In this document: piece by piece, positions 5,882-7,022 of the stretch
Layout: each line of letters starts with the position of its first letter
Numbering within the stretch: the stretch's first letter is position 1
The notes under the pieces: generated by a model
The model's input: the letters and a program-made list of their open reading frames with translations, nothing else
What the model was told of the DNA's origin: nothing
The model's database searches: none
Translations under genes and position numbers: made by a program
Source of the DNA: an uncultured Paraglaciecola sp.
GTDB lineage: Bacteria > Pseudomonadota > Gammaproteobacteria > Enterobacterales > Alteromonadaceae
Direction: 5' to 3'
DNA: 7,022 nt
NCBI GenBank assembly: GCA_905479025.1
Contig: CAJQKX010000745.1
Coordinates: 1 to 7,022, forward strand

Positions 5882-5908
5882 GCTCATTTACATATACGAG
5901 TAGTGTTT

Positions 5909-6766
5909 ATGATTCAAACCGAAGTAAATATGCAACCTCAGTCCTCCTTATTACTACAGCAATGTGAAGAACTCATGCTTTTTCGATTAAAAGACAATGA
6001 ACCTTCATGCTTTCATTTAGCAAGTGGTGGAAGTAGAACTCGTGCAAAATTATGTATCGAAGCCGGTTTAGCACTTCAGCTACCAACAAACACGATCCTA
6101 GCTTTGGCCTGCACTATAGAGTTACTTCATAATGCCTCGCTCGTTCATGACGACTTACAAGATGCTGATAGCACACGTCGAGGACGACAATCAGTATGGA
6201 ATAAATTTGGAACATCCCACGCAGTGTGTGCTGGTGATGTGATGATTTCTGCAGCATTTGGTTCATTAGCTGATGTAGACAATTGTAGTTCATTGCCTTC
6301 CCTATTAATTCAGACTCAAGATGCTGTGTCGCGAACTGTTAAAGGTCAGTCCAGAGATCTTAATGCAGAAGTAACCATAACTGAACACGAGTACGAAGAT
6401 ATAGCGGCTATGAAATCAGGTCCGTTAATTCAACTTACATTATCACTGCCACTTATCGCTGCAGGCTTCGATGATCAGGTCAAAACAGTCAATAATGCAC
6501 TTAACAAGTTTTCAATTGCTTATCAGATACTTGACGATCTAGATGATTGGCAACAAGACCTACAAAAAGAACAGCTAAATCTAGTGAATTTATTGGTATC
6601 CCGTTACTCCTTAGAAGAGTCCTTAACTATTTCTCGAAATCGTGTCAATTATTTATTGAATCGTTGTCAGAAAGAGCTTAGCGTGCTTCCCTCAAATTGT
6701 GCTGAATCTGTTATAACGGCTACTAATAACTTGTTAGAAAAAACTAAGGTAGGCTTAAATGCATAA
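5909..6766 (+). CDS. crtE: Geranylgeranyl diphosphate synthase (polyprenyl synthetase family)
   Basis: From the ATG at 5909 the protein has 285 residues, normal for trans-isoprenyl diphosphate synthases. Both aspartate-rich magnesium sites are present: DDLQD (81-85) followed by TRRGRQSVW, and DDLDD (209-213) in YQILDDLDD. GQSRDL (146-151) and K169 are also conserved. The residues five and four before the first site are small (A76, S77), which fits a product longer than farnesyl diphosphate. The normally conserved GGKRLRP diphosphate-binding motif is GGSRTRA (40-46): the lysine is replaced by Ser while both arginines remain. The enzyme would make geranylgeranyl diphosphate for phytoene synthesis, the entry to beta-carotene and retinal. 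Position between proteorhodopsin and crtI supports crtE over farnesyl or octaprenyl synthases. The frame is open further upstream (TTG at 5843), but 5909 has GAG eight bases before it; ATG 5930 is another option. The stop overlaps the crtI start. Confidence 0.9.
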   Translation: MIQTEVNMQPQSSLLLQQCEELMLFRLKDNEPSCFHLASGGSRTRAKLCIEAGLALQLPTNTILALACTIELLHNASLVHDDLQDADSTRRGRQSVWNKFGTSHAVCAGDVMISAAFGSLADVDNCSSLPSLLIQTQDAVSRTVKGQSRDLNAEVTITEHEYEDIAAMKSGPLIQLTLSLPLIAAGFDDQVKTVNNALNKFSIAYQILDDLDDWQQDLQKEQLNLVNLLVSRYSLEESLTISRNRVNYLLNRCQKELSVLPSNCAESVITATNNLLEKTKVGLNA

Positions 6767-7022
6767 AGCCGTTGTTATCGGTGCTGGATTTGGTGGAATA
6801 GCTTCTGCACTTCGCTTAAGAGCTAAAGGGTATGAGGTTGTGATTATTGATCAACGTGAAAAACTTGGAGGGCGTGCTCAACAATTCAATAAAGAAGGCT
6901 TTATTTTTGATGCGGGCCCAACGGTAGTCACTGCACCATTTTTATTTAAGAACTGTTTTCACTGTTTAATAAACAGATTGAGGATTATATAGAACTAGTC
7001 CCAGTCGAGCCTTGGTATCGTT
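6759..7022 (+). pseudogene. crtI: Phytoene desaturase, 5' part only, with an apparent 1-base frameshift
   Basis: The ATG at 6759 overlaps the end of crtE by 8 bp (ATGCATAA), a layout typical of translational coupling. The N-terminus is a clear CrtI: dinucleotide-binding VVIGAGFGGIASALRL, the acidic strand end VVIIDQREKLGGRA (about residues 27-40), and GFIFDAGPTVVTAPFLF. After this point the frame degenerates and stops at 6992. In the frame beginning with GAA at 6950 the family sequence continues exactly: ELFSLFNKQIEDYIEL, then VPVEPWYR, to the window edge. Compared with Pantoea CrtI (remembered: TDPTALEALFTLAGRRMEDY, LLPVKPFYR), exactly one codon is expected between FLF and ELF, but only two bases (6948-6949) stand there. 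One base, probably an A, is thus missing. If real, the enzyme is truncated to 77 residues and inactive. A sequencing or assembly error is the main alternative. The remaining ~400 codons lie outside the window. Confidence 0.88.

Noticed and set aside
5843..5908. TTG start 22 codons upstream of the chosen crtE start
   Set aside because: It has no ribosome binding site and begins within the inverted repeat; the ATG at 5909 gives a normal family length.
6944..6956. Programmed -1 ribosomal frameshift to rescue crtI
   Set aside because: The local sequence A TTT AAG does not fit the X XXY YYZ slippery pattern, and such a mechanism is not known for CrtI.

Overview
The window looks like chromosome of a marine, AT-rich gammaproteobacterium (Alteromonadales-like by gene content; this is inference). 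The strongest clue is a proteorhodopsin gene followed by carotenoid genes, the usual bacterial arrangement for light-driven proton pumping with home-made retinal.

Left part (1-2698): a minus-strand acyl-CoA metabolism block. It holds an SDR dehydrogenase of the (3R)-hydroxyacyl-CoA type running off the left edge, a MaoC-fold hydratase upstream of it, and further upstream only the last ~59 codons of an acyl-CoA synthetase, whose body is missing. Divergent from these lies a 423-residue regulator built of two complete TetR units in one chain, the natural candidate to control the block.

Middle part (2699-4367): a decaying, gene-poor stretch. It contains an SGNH-hydrolase pseudogene with two independent lesions (a frameshift at the signal-peptide end and an internal TAG), a possible short outer-membrane beta-barrel remnant on the minus strand, an orphan strong Shine-Dalgarno sequence, and three perfect tandem copies of a 26-bp unit.

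Right part (4368-7022): a 59-residue two-helix membrane protein too short for most gene finders, a 447-bp AT-rich leader, an intact green-type proteorhodopsin with all proton-pump residues, crtE (geranylgeranyl diphosphate synthase), and the start of crtI (phytoene desaturase) overlapping crtE by 8 bp. The crtI reading frame is broken by an apparent 1-base loss near 6948-6949, after which perfect CrtI-like sequence continues in the next frame to the window edge. If real, the cell would make geranylgeranyl diphosphate but could not complete beta-carotene and retinal from this locus, leaving the intact rhodopsin dependent on another desaturase or on outside retinal. If not real, it is a single-base sequence error. 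No RNA gene, insertion sequence or CRISPR array was recognised.
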